Counted from the first letter of the stretch, positions 42,906 through 55,310 are shown. The stretch is DNA of 64,000 nt from Gari tellinella (GCA_922989275.2 OV277868.1:14380291-14444290); one strand, 5' to 3'. The notes: generated by a model from the letters alone, not told the origin. Translations and numbers: made by a program.

Positions 42906-44120
42906 ATTGGACATAGGAAATATTTATCATGGTACATATTCATAACTGTTTTAAAAGGAACACTTTTCTTCGGTGGAATAAAAATTTTAAGGCGTTAAAA
43001 TGCGTAACTATGGGGTAGATGGGTTAACGAATAGTGTGGCTATATCTATAAGAAAGTTTTACTGTAGTCTACTAGATCTACTAGATCTGTTTTAATGTTA
43101 TGGATGCTGTATCAGGTACAAAATCAAGTACGTGATTTACAACACTGACATCTGGATACCCATATCAAGTTCAACAAGACCATAACCCTTACTATACAGC
43201 ACACCGAATTTCACCCGTATTAACAATATCTACATCGTGGGGCGACAAGTGGTTTCTCACAGTGTTCACTCTTCAGTAGTCATACGATATATTATTATCA
43301 CGCCACTAGCTACTTCGTATATGCATATTCCGGGCAACCTGCCTTAACGATAAATGTTCTATAAATAGTCTGCATGGATTAAAGGGACAGTTTGCCTTAA
43401 ATAGTAAACATCAAACCATCGTCAAATTTATATCTATATATGATTATATGATTACTCATTATATTCAAACATGATAAAGTATAGCTGTCATGTATATCAC
43501 GGCTTCTGCAGGGAAAACCTTCGGAATTTACCTGTATTAAGGTAATTCGCGGGCGAGCTTAGTTTGAATAGTTTCCATGCAAGGTGTTATGGAACTTTGC
43601 TTGAAGAATGATAATAGCCTAAGAAACAATGTGTGCAAATATAGGCAAATTTATCGTTCGGTTTGTCTTTAAGTTTTGACAAAATCCTGGAATTTGGATG
43701 ATTTAATTTTTCTCATTTTTTTTTTAAAAAAAGGCTAATGACGATAAGTTTCGCGCGATAAGTAGATCTAGTCCACAACATTCAATACAAGAAAAGCTTA
43801 AAACATTTTAGATAAAGGTGTTCAGAAAGATGTTATCAGCTATTTAAAATTTGCAAAATTCAATTATTTGAAGTACAAAAACTGACTCATTTAATGTATA
43901 TATTTTTCGTTTTATTCAAATATATGGTTAGTGAAATAGTTGGTCAGAAAAAAGAGAAGAAAATATTACAGTCAGGATTTGTTGTAATAACAGATTTTCT
44001 TATTAAAATGTGGGAAATTTGAAATTGAAATACAGTTACCTACCTTTAAAATGAAATTGTGTCATTAAAATGCATTATAATTTATTCATGGACTTGCATA
44101 CAAGGTTAATTATATTAATT
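42906..44120. other. No gene recognised
   Basis: No coding region seen. A small GAATTTACC / GGTAATTC hairpin lies at about 43533-43557. Confidence 0.4.
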
Positions 44121-44123
44121 ATA

Positions 44124-44305
44124 TTGGGCAATGTCATCTACATTGACGACCTTCCAGATTCCTTAAAATCAGAATGTTACATGTTTGCGGATGACACAAA
44201 AGTATTTAGAGAAATAGTATCTCTACAAGACCGGGAAACTCTGCAACAAGATATGAAAGAACTCCAAATTTGGTCGCAAAAATGGTTATTAAAATTCTAT
44301 GACCT
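44124..44305 (+). pseudogene. LINE reverse transcriptase fragment
   Basis: The frame reads GNVIYIDDLPDSLKSECYMFADDTKVFREI and then LQQDMKELQIWSQKWLLKF, the segment around the FADD catalytic motif of a jockey/CR1-like reverse transcriptase. Upstream and downstream parts are absent. The family differs from the two copies at 2235-5600 and 36310-37018. Confidence 0.85.
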
Positions 44306-45482
44306 TTGGATTGCTAGTCAATCACTCTGCCGACTGCGCTATGAAGGACTACTATGAATCGTATCAACATTTCCTTTATATAAATTTTCTAGTATAAGCA
44401 CGTGCGGAAAATGTCTATGTCTTCAAGACGCATTTCCGCTCGCCCGCAAGAAGATTTCCGTATGCGAAGTACCTTAATTCTCCTGCGTTAAAGTACTGTC
44501 TTTTATAGATGTACAAGATTGCAATTTGCAAAATATCTTCGTTTCTATATCCGCTGTAGGATTTACTTTTTTAACATACTAAAAGTATGAAAGGGTTAAG
44601 TTTAACGTTCTCAAAACTTAGTAACGGGTAAGTGACAAATAATACTGATGAAGTTAAAGTAATGCGGCCACGCCTCTTGTCAATATGTCCTGAAACTAGA
44701 TCTGTACCTTTAAGATTAAGCGCAGGTTAAAATTCTGTAAACCCTCGTTATTACGACAAACTAAGTTATTAACTAACCTATACTAGTTTCAAACTGACGG
44801 CTGCTAAATACACCGTGATAGTAAAAGAGAGCGATAATTATTTCCGTTATAAGGTGAAAAGTAATGGATACCACTTTCAATGAGTGTTGTTGAGAGTGGT
44901 TGATATAGCTGCCGTTTACTGTATACATGTACATTGGCCATAGGATTAATGATTTTTTCAATGCCCCGGTATATGGATAAATAAAGACGGCATTCAAGCA
45001 ACCAGCAAACATAGGCGCCTGTAACGAAGAAACTAGATTATCGTGGTGAAATAAGTTGGTGACAGGCGCCTGGTGACAAATTTGAATTTAGCTTTTCTAT
45101 AGGTAAGTAGCTTGTGGAAATTTAATGTAAAATCATACTATCAAACAGAATATTATATCCGGGTTTTTGGTGGTTATATTTTATCAATGCTATGTGGAAT
45201 ATTAAACTATAAAATGATCATCTGTTGTAGTTAAAATAAAATATTTACCCGAGATGTGTGGCGGTGGGTGGGGCTCATGTCAGTCGATATGTGTACAGCT
45301 ATTCAGGGGTTTTGTTGTTGTTTGTTTGTTTGATTTTGTTTTTAATAAATGATAACTATTTATATATAATTTTGTTGAAATCATCATAGGTCTAGTTTAT
45401 TAATATTATAGGTCTATATTAACCATGTAGATCTAGATATAGGCTCTAAATGGTTTCGATGTTGTTCATGTAAAAAAAAAAT
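44306..45482. other. No gene recognised
   Basis: Contains a pair of inverted GGCGCCTG palindromes (about 45013 and 45064) but no coding region. Confidence 0.4.
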
Positions 45483-45562
45483 GCGAATTGGGTGTGGATT
45501 TGCTATTGATGCGTAAAAAAGTGCGAATTGGGTGTGGATTTGCTATTGATGCATATATGTGT
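45483..45562 (+). repeat. 40-bp tandem duplication
   Basis: GCGAATTGGGTGTGGATTTG and CTATTGATGC occur twice, 40 bp apart. Confidence 0.9.
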
Positions 45563-46685
45563 TTGCTACTTATGCGTTGGCAAGTAGTTTGGAGCCTGTT
45601 CATACGCATAGTTATTTCGTCGGTGTCAAATCTGATTAAAAAACTGTTTGCAACGGCCATTATAAATGGTTTTGCAAAAGGGCGTGTAGGGAAAGATTAA
45701 CGTGATAATAATAATAATAATTATCTTGCTATTTTTTAATTAGCAATTTTTGCGAATATCTGTAGTAAAAAACTAAAACGAATAATGTCATTTCTATAAC
45801 TAATCATGGTGTGTACGTCATTTATAAGTGCCCTATGTTTACCACCGATAATCTGTAAAGTAATGGAATGTCCGATCGATCCGTATTGATCTGTACTAGA
45901 ATCTAGATCTAGTACAGTCAAACCCTAGAAAACGCAACCTGCTGGACCGAGTAAAATGTTCTGTTTTAGTGACGTTGAGGTGACAGGCATGGGCTCCTAT
46001 AGTAGCTTTCTGTAGCGTTTGCATGCTGTTACCCTGAGTTCGTTGAAGGAGGGATCTGACATATATAAGCTCTGTATGTTTGATAAGAAATTACACATCA
46101 AACAGATAGGACTAAGAAATTCGCTCATTTTCCGGTTTCTAGTTGTCTGGTTTTAGAAGGTTACACTGTGACAAAAAGGTATAGGTGTAGTAAGTATGTA
46201 ATATGTCCTAGATTCTACTTTGGATTTGACTTATATCAATGATAAATCGATATGGCGGGTTTGCCCAAGAGTTCATGAACTCTGGAATGTCACAATCAAC
46301 CACAGTTCTGTACTTGTTGACATATTTCATTGAAACGGTCATGGGTGGTCATGCGTTAGAGACTTCGAACGGCTGTTCCCAAATGAACATGTCGGAACTT
46401 GACGAAGTACTCCAAAATGCGGTGTAGCTTTTTATGGATTATAAATTACTAACAAAGACACTCGGTGTACACTAAAACGTGTGTTAAGCGGCCACTAAAA
46501 GATAATGTATAGGGATCTCCATAGACCAATTAGTGCTTATAGAAGGGCAAAAGTAATACAGGACTTTCTGTATACATTTGGCCTACCTGTAACATGAATG
46601 TATATCTGTCAATTAATAATATTTTAACTAGGCGCTTAACTTGTTCACTCTCAATGACGCTCTAACGCGCATTTGCAAACATTTT
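45563..46685. other. No gene recognised
   Basis: No recognisable exon or repeat. Confidence 0.4.
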
Positions 46686-46689
46686 TTAT

Positions 46690-46745
46690 TCTGATCAAAC
46701 GCCGCGTAACACGGTGTGTGATCAGGATCAAAACTGTTTGCCACT
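46690..46745. repeat. Palindromic MITE half
   Basis: TGATCAAACGCCGCGTAACA facing CGGTGTGTGATCAGGATCAA, followed by AACTGTTTGCC. Confidence 0.7.
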
Positions 46746-47045
46746 TGTTTTGAAATTACGTCTAAGACTGCCTTAAATCTAACTTTGAAACGATATCGCA
46801 GACAACAATATTGAAGCAGACGACAAGATGGCGGTGAAGGGGTAAACACTTCACGATACTTTTGATCATAAAAGGTTTTATTGTACTCGTTAACCCCTTT
46901 ACTGTCTGTATGGTAAAACATAGGAGAAGACGTTACTCTTTCCCGTTTAAATGCAAAATGAAACGCAAATACATTGCAATAAAAATAAGAAAATAGATTT
47001 AACACAATTGAAAACTCTTTTTTTTGTTTTAAACTGCACGAGTGG

Positions 47046-47110
47046 CAAACAGTTTGGAGCCTGATCAGACATCGGGTTACCCGGTGTGTAGTCTGGCTCC
47101 AAACTGTTTG
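47046..47110. repeat. Palindromic MITE core, best copy
   Basis: CAAACAGTTTGGAGCC (47046-47061) and GGCTCCAAACTGTTTG (47095-47110) are perfect complements. Between them TGATCAGACATCGGGTTACC and CGGTGTGTAGTCT continue the palindrome with few mismatches. Confidence 0.9.
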
Positions 47111-48281
47111 CACCGAAAATAGTAGTTTTAGCGTAAACGCTTTTATGCCTATTTGGGAAAGAATAAAATATTCTCCACTGTGTCTGCATCTAAAATTGAT
47201 GATTTCGGCATGTTGACTGAAGAAAAGTCGTTATGGGTGTTAATCAGTTTAGATCGTGACAAGGGATTTACTAATTGTTCAGCGTCTTGTCTAGATTTAA
47301 ACTGTTGGTAAATGGGACTGCATGCCAATGTTTTTAGCTCACCTGGCACGAAGTGCCAAGGTGAGCTTTTAGGATCGCTGGATGTCCGTCGTCCGTCGTC
47401 TGTCTGTCTGTCTGTTCACAATTGGTTCGTTAACACTCTAGCGGCTACAAATTTCATTGGATATTCATGAAACTTTATGACAATGTTTGTCTTGATGAAA
47501 TCTAGGTCAATTTCGAATGTGGGTCATGTCGGATCAAAAACTAGGTCACTAGGTCAAATCATAGAACAATCTTGTTAACACTCTAGCAGCTACAAATATT
47601 ATTGGATCTTAATGAAACTAAGTCAAAATGTTTGCCCCATTGATATCTAGGTCAAGTTCGAATATAGGTCATACTCGGTCAAAAACTAGGTCACTAGGTC
47701 AAATCATAGAAAAACCTAGTTAACACTCTAGAGGCTACAAATCTCATTGGAATTTAATGCATCATAGTCAGAATGTTTGCCTATTTGATATCTAGGTCAA
47801 GTTTGAATATGGATTATGTCGGGTCAAAAACTAGGTCACTAGGTCAAATCATAGGAAAACCTTGTTTACACTCTATAGGCTACAAATCTCACCTTACCTT
47901 CATGAAACTTTGTCAAAATGTTTGCCTCATTCATATCTAGGTCATGTTTGAATATGGGTCACGTCCGGTCAAAAACTAGGTCACTAGGTCAAATCATAGA
48001 AAAACCTTGTTAACACTCTAGAGGCTTCAAATCTCATTGGATTTTAATGAAATTCGGTCAGAATGTTTGCCTAATTGATATCTAGGTCAAGTTCGAATAT
48101 GGGTCACGTCGGATCAAAATTTAGGTCACTAGATCAAATCAAAGAAAAACATTGTTAATCCTCTAGAGGCTACAAATCTCATTAGATCTGAATGAAATAT
48201 TGCCAGAATGTTTGCCTACATCAAATCTAGGTCAAAATCAAATGTGGATTGTGTCTGGTCAGAAACTAGGTCAAATCATAG

Positions 48282-48939
48282 AACAAGAGGGCCATGGCCC
48301 ACAAGTCGCTCACCTGAGAACATTGTATCTAAGCTGACTGGGCAAGACAATATTGTGATATATATAGCTATAAAAAGATTTTTAAAGGTTTTCCTATATA
48401 AGTCTATATAAAATTGATAAGCCTCGGGGCGGGGCCAAATTTGATCATGGGGTCATAATTTGAACAATCTTGGTAGAGGGCCATAAGGCAAGGTTACATG
48501 TCAAATATAAATGATTTGGGCCTTACGGTTTCAGAGAAGAAGAATTTTAAAGGTTTTCCTATGAAAAACTAATAAGCCGGAGGGCGGGACCATTTTTGGC
48601 CCGGGGGTCATAATTTTACCACTCTTTGTAGAGGACCATAAGCAAAAGCTATGAGTCAAATAATAAAGATCTGGGCCATACAGTTTCAGAGAAGAAGATT
48701 TTTAAAGGTTTTCCTATATAAGTCTATGTAAAACTGATAAGCCTGAGGGCGGGGCCAATTTTGACCCAGGGATATCATAATTTGAACAATCTTGGTAGAG
48801 GACTATAAGGCAAAGCTACATGTCAAATATAAATGATCTGGGCCTTACAGTTTCAGAGAAGAAGATTCTTAAAGGCTTTCCAATGAAAAACTGATAAGCC
48901 CGAAGGCGGGGCCATTTTTGACCCAGGGGTCATAATTTG
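48282..48939 (+). mobile_element. Hairpin-capped element, middle nested copy (3' part lost)
   Basis: Starts AACAAGAGGGCCATGGCCCA then TCGCTCACCTGAG. Its cassettes match those of 20092-20910 (TTTCAGAGAAGAAGATTTTT, AAACTGATAAGCC, GGTCATAATTTGAACAATCT). It is cut by the next element, and its own CTAA end is not present. Confidence 0.85.
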
Positions 48940-50340
48940 AACAAGAGGGCCTGAAGGCCCTGATATCGCTCACCATTTGTAATGAAGCCTGATAGCTTTA
49001 CCTTTGAATTTCACCCTTTTTATTCTAAATCCATTCAAGTTTTGTCGACCTGCTCTAGCATAGTAGAGTACATCAAAGGTAGATAACTAGAGCCTAAACT
49101 ACTGAAATGAAGCCTTTTTCTAGCGTTTCAAAGTACATCAAGGGCAGGTAACTATTGCCACAATGATAACATTTCAACAATAATTGCACTCCTTCGAGAA
49201 CGTATAGCTACATCCTTTGTGTACAAGTATAATCAAAATCCATTGAAAACTGTAGTTGTAAGAGTGTAAACGCTGTAAAATATGGCATTTTCAGCAATTT
49301 AAAGGTAGATATCTCTTGATCTATTTGTCCGATTCCGACCATAATCACCCAGTTTCGAACTCTTATGGTCATATACAATCTGGGCAAGTTTGAGAGAGCT
49401 TGGATAAATATTGTGGTCTCAAGAGCGTAAACACTGTTAAATATATCATTTTCAGCAATTCAAAGGTAGATAACTTTTGACCTATTGATCCGATTACAAC
49501 CATAATTGATCTCATCTGAATTCTTATGGTAATATACAATCTGAGTAAGTTTGAGAACGATTGGATAAAATTTGTGGCCTCTAGAGTGTAAACATCGTTA
49601 AATATGGCATTTTCAGCAATTCAAAGGTAGATAACTCTCAACCTATAAATCTGATTTCAACCATAATCAAACTCATCTGAATCCTTATAGTCATATACAA
49701 TCTGAGCAAGTTTGAGATAGATTGGATAAAAATTGTGAACTCTATAATGTAAACACTATTAAATATGGCATTTTCAGCAATTGAAAGGTAGATAACTCTT
49801 GATCTATTTGTCTGATTTCAACCAGAATCGAACTCATCCGAACTCTTATTGTCATATACAATCTGAGCAAGTTTTAGAAAGATTGGATAAATACTGTGGC
49901 CTCTAGAGTGTAAACACCGTTAAATATGGCATTTTCAGCAATTCAAAGGTAGATAACTCTTGATCTATTTATCCGATTTCAAACAAAATCGAAGTCTTTC
50001 GAACTCTTATGGTCATTGACAATCTGGGCAAGTTTGAGAAAGATTGGATAAATACTGTGGCCTCTAGAGTGTAAACACTGTTAAATATGCATTTTCAGCA
50101 GTTCAAAGGTAGATAACTCATGACCTATTTGTCCGATTTCAACCATAATCGAACTCATCCGAGATCTTATGGCAATATACCATCTGAGCAAGTTTAAGAA
50201 AGATTGGATAAAATGTGTGGCCTCTAGAGTGTAAACACTAAAATTGTTGACGCCGGACGACGCACGACGCACGACGGACGACGGACGCCGGACAATCAAG
50301 GATTGCAAAAGCTCACCCTGAGCTAGCTCAGGTGAGCTAA
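48940..50340 (+). mobile_element. Hairpin-capped element, innermost nested copy (complete)
   Basis: Starts AACAAGAGGGCCTGAAGGCC then ATCGCTCACC. It contains about seven 160-bp cassettes (TATGGCATTTTCAGCAATTC, AAAGGTAGATAACTCTTGA, GATTGGATAAATACTGTGGC). A CGGACGACGCACGACG tract lies at 50255-50290. It ends at 50340 with a CTCACCCTGAGCTAGCTCAG palindrome followed by GTGAGCTAA. Confidence 0.85.
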
Positions 50341-50639
50341 AAATCTTGTTAACACTCTAAAGGTTGATTGTGGGTCATGTCCAGTCGTAATCTAGGTCAC
50401 AATAGGTCATGTTTTACATGGAGTACCAGGTGAGCGATTTAGGGCCATGGTGGCCCTTGTTTAAAATGTTGACCCTGCGTGAAGACTGTCCAGTCTTCTA
50501 AATTTACCTCCGGGTAATTTTAACAGGGTCAAAATCATGAATAATGACTATGTCAACGAAGGTTTTCCGAATACAACCATGCAGTAAGCTCGCGATTTAT
50601 AAGGACCGCACCAATAAGGGTTGATTTGGCTTTTTGATG

Positions 50640-50705
50640 CAGGTGGCTTACTAAAGGGAGATGAAAGTAAAACAGAAAGCTTCCTTAGGACTTTTCTGCT
50701 TAAAG
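50640..50705. repeat. CTTAAAGCAGG MITE, degenerate copy
   Basis: GATGAAAGTAAAACAGAAAG and GGACTTTTCTGCTTAAAG keep only part of each arm. Confidence 0.5.
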
Positions 50706-51608
50706 CCATCTATATCTTCATCGAGTTCAATGAGTTGTGGTCGTAAATGTGATTTACTGTACGTAGGCTCATATTACATAATATATAGCCACCGCTCAAC
50801 ATAAATACCGCAACATTAAACTGTTCAAGTATTTTCTCATATCCACTGTTTTGACTACTCATCATAAGCCGACGATTCTTAGTATAGGTCACACCATACT
50901 GTTTTAGGGGACAAACGGGGTTAGCATTTGAGCTACAAGTATAATCAGGTGCACGGTTCCCAAGAAGACGTTGGCTATTTCCGTTTTGGAGGAGGTGCAA
51001 CTGCAAGGGTACAGATGGAATTCCACTGCTGCAAAAACCACTGGTTCTTTTAAGTGTCCGTTGTATAGCACCTATATATACATATCACTAGTTGACAGTG
51101 CGATACAGGGTCATGTATTCAGCTCGAGACGTTTTAGCGGAAATAGCCGATCTGATGAGCGCCTTTCCGCCAAAGACATTTAGATCTGAATACAACACCA
51201 CACCACGCACTGCCAACCAGTGAAGTGTTTATTATATGCCTTCAATATACACCAACAATAACGAAACGAAACGTTTTGTTCAATCAATTTATATTGAGAA
51301 ACATTCTATATTTGCAGCAGAACTAAATAGATTCCTCGATTTGAAAAAAGTAGTTACGGCACGCTCTTTTCGAAAACAAAGTTGGAGTAAAATATACTCT
51401 TGTATTTTACTGTGAAGATACACGCGGAAACGCTCGAAATCATAAGAAGGCATATACATGTAATAAACAGATAACTAATCCTAAGACCCATTTGTAATTT
51501 CATTTGATGCAACGGGGCCCGAGTTACTAGTCGAGCGCGTTATCGCCAGACTTCTAACCCGCCACTGTTTAAGCCCCTAACAGTTGAATGGTAATTTATA
51601 CGCATATG
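50706..51608. other. No gene recognised
   Basis: Frames of up to 98 codons here have no recognisable domain. Confidence 0.4.
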
Positions 51609-52694
51609 TATACTCAGCCAAAAAAGAAAGTACCCATCATATATTTCTATCGATATACTAGGAACTCGAATATATTCTGACTTTTTTTTAATCTGGATTG
51701 AAGAATAATTCCTTAGTGACATTCTGTGAAAAATTAAAGTCGACGCGATATTTTTTTTAATGTAAAATATTGAGCGAAATGACATAGGGGTCGATTTCAA
51801 AAATGACACTTTCTTTGAATCAAAAAGAAAGGTTTAATTTCATTTTAAATGTGATATAAGCACTCAAAATGGTACTTAAGTCTTGAATTTGGAATCAGTA
51901 GTCCATGCGTCCACCATTTTGTCCAATGCATGGCATGATGCGGCGGCGCATGCTGTTGACGTAACGCTGTATAAATGACATTAAATGACACAGGCACATT
52001 GTTCCATTCAACATGTTACACTGCTGCCAGGTCATTTACAGAGTTGATTGCGTGATTTTTTCCAACACTATGTCCTAGTTCATCCCACACATGTTCTATA
52101 GGCCATAAATCGCGATAATTCGCAGGTCAGTCTAATATACTCAGCAAAAAAGGAGGCTGCCCTCTTGTTACATTTAATCTAAATTAAGTAAATTTTCAGG
52201 CTCAATATCTTTTGAAGTACTTTATCAACTCCAGTTTTGTTTGAGGTTTTAAAGGCCCTTACGCTCACCAATGTATTCCAGTAAAAACATTCAGATTAAA
52301 CAACACATGCAACGAAAATGAAACACTTAAAGTTCGTTCTTATTTCATATCAAAGGGGGGGGGGGGTAATTTGATATTTTATGACTTTCTAGTCTTAATA
52401 ACGCCGTAAATATTGTGATGAATGAAAGTATTATGTGATTTTATTTTCTTTAAGAAAAAGATCTAGCTGTTGAAAATGACTACAATTGTTTCTCTACTAT
52501 GGAAAAAGAATTCTAAGCGAAAATGCTATAGAGTTATAGACCTTTTATTTCTAATACAACTTGCTAGTTTTTTTAGCCACAATGATATCATGATTTGTTA
52601 TTTTCTATAAAATATAATTTGAATACAGTTTATGTATGAGCCGCTGATAAGTTAGAATAAAAAAGTGGGTACTTTCTTTTTTTGGCTGAGTATA
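51609..52694. mobile_element. Tc1-like element remnant with TIRs
   Basis: The left end TACTCAGCCAAAAAAGAAAG continuing TACCCA and the right end TGGGTACTTTCTTTTTTTGG continuing CTGAGTA are inverted, flanked by TA on both sides as for Tc1/mariner elements. A decayed transposase C-terminus occupies 51880-52135. A second, related terminus (TATACTCAGCAAAAAAGGAG) occurs inside at 52137, so two related elements may be joined here. Confidence 0.8.
51880..52135 (-). pseudogene. Tc1-like transposase C-terminal relic
   Basis: The minus strand reads, with stops, a segment comparable to the family's PDLNPIEHVWDELG (52100 region; here the L-x-I...GL-N-C-WDE-like residues survive). It then reads NDLAA and LNGTM residues and SMRRRIMPCIGQNGGRM, matching the conserved SMRRRxxAxIxANGGHT terminus. 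No intact frame. Confidence 0.7.
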
Positions 52695-52853
52695 AATAAC
52701 GCATGTCATGGGCGACAGGTTTTTCGGCGGAGCTGACTGTTTTCTATTTAGACACACTTTATATTTGGCCACACATTTCAAACAATAATATTTGATCAGA
52801 AATTTAGAATTAAGAGCACCTGTTGAAACTGAATAGTCTGATTGGATAGTAGC
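52695..52853. other. No gene recognised
   Basis: Short unassigned flank between the Tc1-like element and the next MITE. Confidence 0.4.
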
Positions 52854-53043
52854 CAGGGCTCCAGATAAGGGAATTGTTTCAAAACTTAAAATCTTTATTT
52901 GTGCATTAAACCTGTGGTGTCACTATACATATGAATTGTCTCTTCGAGACAATCAAAATGAGTGGTAATACCATAGGGTTTGGTGTTAAAAGAGGTGAAA
53001 AAATGCGATTTGTTTAGTTTACTCCCTCTTATCTGGAGCCCTG
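52854..53043. mobile_element. CAGGGCTCCAG MITE, copy 3
   Basis: Ends CAGGGCTCCAGATAAGGG and CCCTCTTATCTGGAGCCCTG. Central hairpin ATTGTCTC, TTC, GAGACAAT. Confidence 0.85.
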
Positions 53044-53750
53044 TAGGCTGGTTTATGTCCCATTACAGTTTTACATGATGTGGACTGTGGGTGTAAAATT
53101 TAGAGATACAGGCTGGCTTTTACTACACACTGGGCTGATGAATAGGCCACAGAAGTTTTCCACTGTTGACAAAATTATGCTTCTATTTTAAGATATGATC
53201 TGAAATCTATTTATAGATATACAGAGGAAGCTAGGTGTTTCGTAATTGTTTACAACCAATTTGTTTTAATTGCTAACTATTTGTACACATTTGCCATACA
53301 TTAAAAGCAATATTTTATATATGAATAGCCTCAAGTGAGTTAAACACAATTGTGTTGTTTCATCATTATTTACAAGAGTGAAGTACAGTAGATTGTTGTA
53401 TCTGTACATTTGTTTATGCTATAGTTTGTTTCAAGAAACTCTATGAATGAAGTTTGACATATAGAACAATAGATTAATGTGAGGATCTCCTACCAGTAGC
53501 TAGGATATGCGTTAAATTATTGTTTTGTTTTGCATTTCTGTACATGATAGTTTTGCATTTTAAATAAAAGTTACTGTTTCAATTGAATACTTGTAATTTT
53601 TGCTTTTCAATCCAAGATATTACAATTCTTTGAAAACCTCAATTCCATTCAATTTTGCACACCCATCTATTAGTCCGGCAGAGAAACCCGGATTTGGAGG
53701 TCCACCTAGAAATTGCGTCCTAAGTTTTTTTCTTGATTGATATTGATAGT
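53044..53750. other. No gene recognised
   Basis: AT-rich, including an ATTTTAAATAAAAG stretch near 53560 that could be a polyadenylation signal by chance. Confidence 0.4.
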
Positions 53751-54420
53751 TCAAAGCAATGACATTCAGAATTGACCGGGTGCCACCTTGGCACCCTTGA
53801 GCATTTTGATATATTTCCGGTTTACCCCACCCACCCTTTTTTCACTCATTTTCAAGAAATGGGACATTTTATGCTATACACTGGCAGCGACTACCGAGTT
53901 AATACCTTGGAAGTTGAAGTATTATATCAATGAAACTCAAACCATAGATGCACATTAATGAGAGTAACATGTTGCATTGCAGTTTGGTACCCTTGACCTT
54001 TGCCCTTGACCTCTGTGGCATTTGTAAGTTGTTTTGCATTTAATAGGTCAATTTTGGACTACGTACTTAAGTTACGGTCACATAACTTCACGTGTATGTG
54101 CACTTCAACGAGTAAAACTAGTTACAATAATAAATTACTAACATTGACCTTTAACCATGACCTCTGTGGCCTAGATAATGTTTCTTTTTAGGTCAGTGTT
54201 AGACTAATTACAAGCAGCTAGGGTCACGCAACTTAACATGCTTTTGTGCGTCAAAACATTTCATTCTTAGCATATAGGCTTGGTGGCACACTTACTCACC
54301 AGCTTAGTTGCTGATGATGGTAGTTTGATTGACGGAAAATAGAAAGTAATGCAAAGGACATGGAAGGCATGGTAAGACAAGAGGACCATGGTGACTATAA
54401 AATCTCTCACCTGAATCTGG
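53751..54420 (-). mobile_element. Degenerate hairpin-capped element
   Basis: Two cassettes about 150 bp apart share TTGACCTCTGTGGC-type words (54006 and 54157) with GGTCACRYAACTT. At the right, GACAAGAGGACCATGGTGAC then TCTCTCACCTGA (54378-54412) is a worn GGCCC end. The other end is not found. Confidence 0.5.
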
Positions 54421-55236
54421 TAGTTTTATCTTTAAATTTCATCAATAATCAAAACCATCCTAAAACTTAAAGCCTTGATTAACTTGTGAACGTTCGGGAA
54501 AAAATATTCAAATTTGTAGAAACTAGAGTGCAAACATTGTTAAAGTATTGCCTTTCCGATCTGAGTGCATCAAGGACTTTTGACAAAGGGGTTCTATTGC
54601 ACCCAAACTTCATCTAATGGAAGAACTTACAGTAATATACTCTGTGAGCAAGTCAGTTTAAAGTACATCTAAAACTGTAGTTGCTACAGTGTAAAAAAAA
54701 TGATAAAGATGGCGTTTTCAACATTGTTACTGAAGAAATGGAATCAAATGACGTGCATAACAGCTTGGAACCAGGCTTGGGACAGCTAAAGGAATTGGAC
54801 AAACAAGATTCAAGAGAACAAATCACCGTAACCAAATGAGTGTGATGGTTGGTCAAATCATGTGAAATCTACTCAATAGTCTTGGAAAGTCTTCAAGCTA
54901 GCAGCCATGAGGTTGATATCGGAGATGTTCTTTCACATGAATTGACATTTTTCCAACAGCCCTGTTTGGTGATCATAATGATATGACAGTAACGAAAATT
55001 AATAAAGAAACTGAGGAAGACAGTTCCAGATAGGAGTTTCTGACAGAGAAATAGGACCAGTAGACAGGAACCATAGACGGATTGATAGTGTTATTATGGG
55101 TTATGACATACCCCACAAAAGGCTCTGCGCAGAACTACATCGCCAACATTTAAGTTGGAGGAGAACAACAATGTCCACCTATATATGTATGTAGCCGGTT
55201 GAGTTTATGATTAAATGGTGAGAGCTGTGTGTGAGC
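54421..55236. other. No gene recognised
   Basis: No domain-like frame or repeat; some CCA.. cassette-like wording only. Confidence 0.4.
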
Positions 55237-55310
55237 GGCCCGGTGTTTCAGTCCGTAGAACACTTGCCCTGTAAGCAAAAGGTTCCGGGTTCAAGCCTCG
55301 GTCTGGCTGA
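55237..55310 (+). tRNA. tRNA-Thr(TGT)-like sequence, probable pseudogene or SINE head
   Basis: The 74-base segment keeps the tRNA layout. The anticodon arm CTTGC-CCTGTAA-GCAAA places TGT as anticodon with one stem mismatch and C in place of U33. The T arm CCGGG-TTCAAGC-CTCGG pairs fully with one wobble. The acceptor GGCCCGG pairs imperfectly with TCTGGCT. No T-run terminator follows, which with the U33 change argues against a working gene. Confidence 0.6.

Larger units (their letters stand above)
47334..50462 (-). mobile_element. Hairpin-capped element, outer copy of a nested set
   Basis: The outer element begins (in plus coordinates) with TTAGCTCACCTGGCACGAAG and TGCCAAGGTGAGC, the CTAA-type hairpin in reverse, and ends with AGGTGAGCGATTTAGGGCCA and TGGTGGCCCTTG, the GGCCC-type hairpin. 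Five or six cassettes of about 140 bp (CTAGGTCACTAGGTCAAATC, TTGTTAACACTCTAGAGGCT) fill 47440-48281. It is interrupted by 48282-50340 and resumes with ATCTTGTTAACACTCTAAAG at 50343. GTCCGTCGTCCGTCG lies near the CTAA end. No protein. Confidence 0.85.

Noticed and set aside
46628..47113. 161-codon minus-strand frame
   Set aside because: It spans two palindromic MITE cores and has no recognisable domain.
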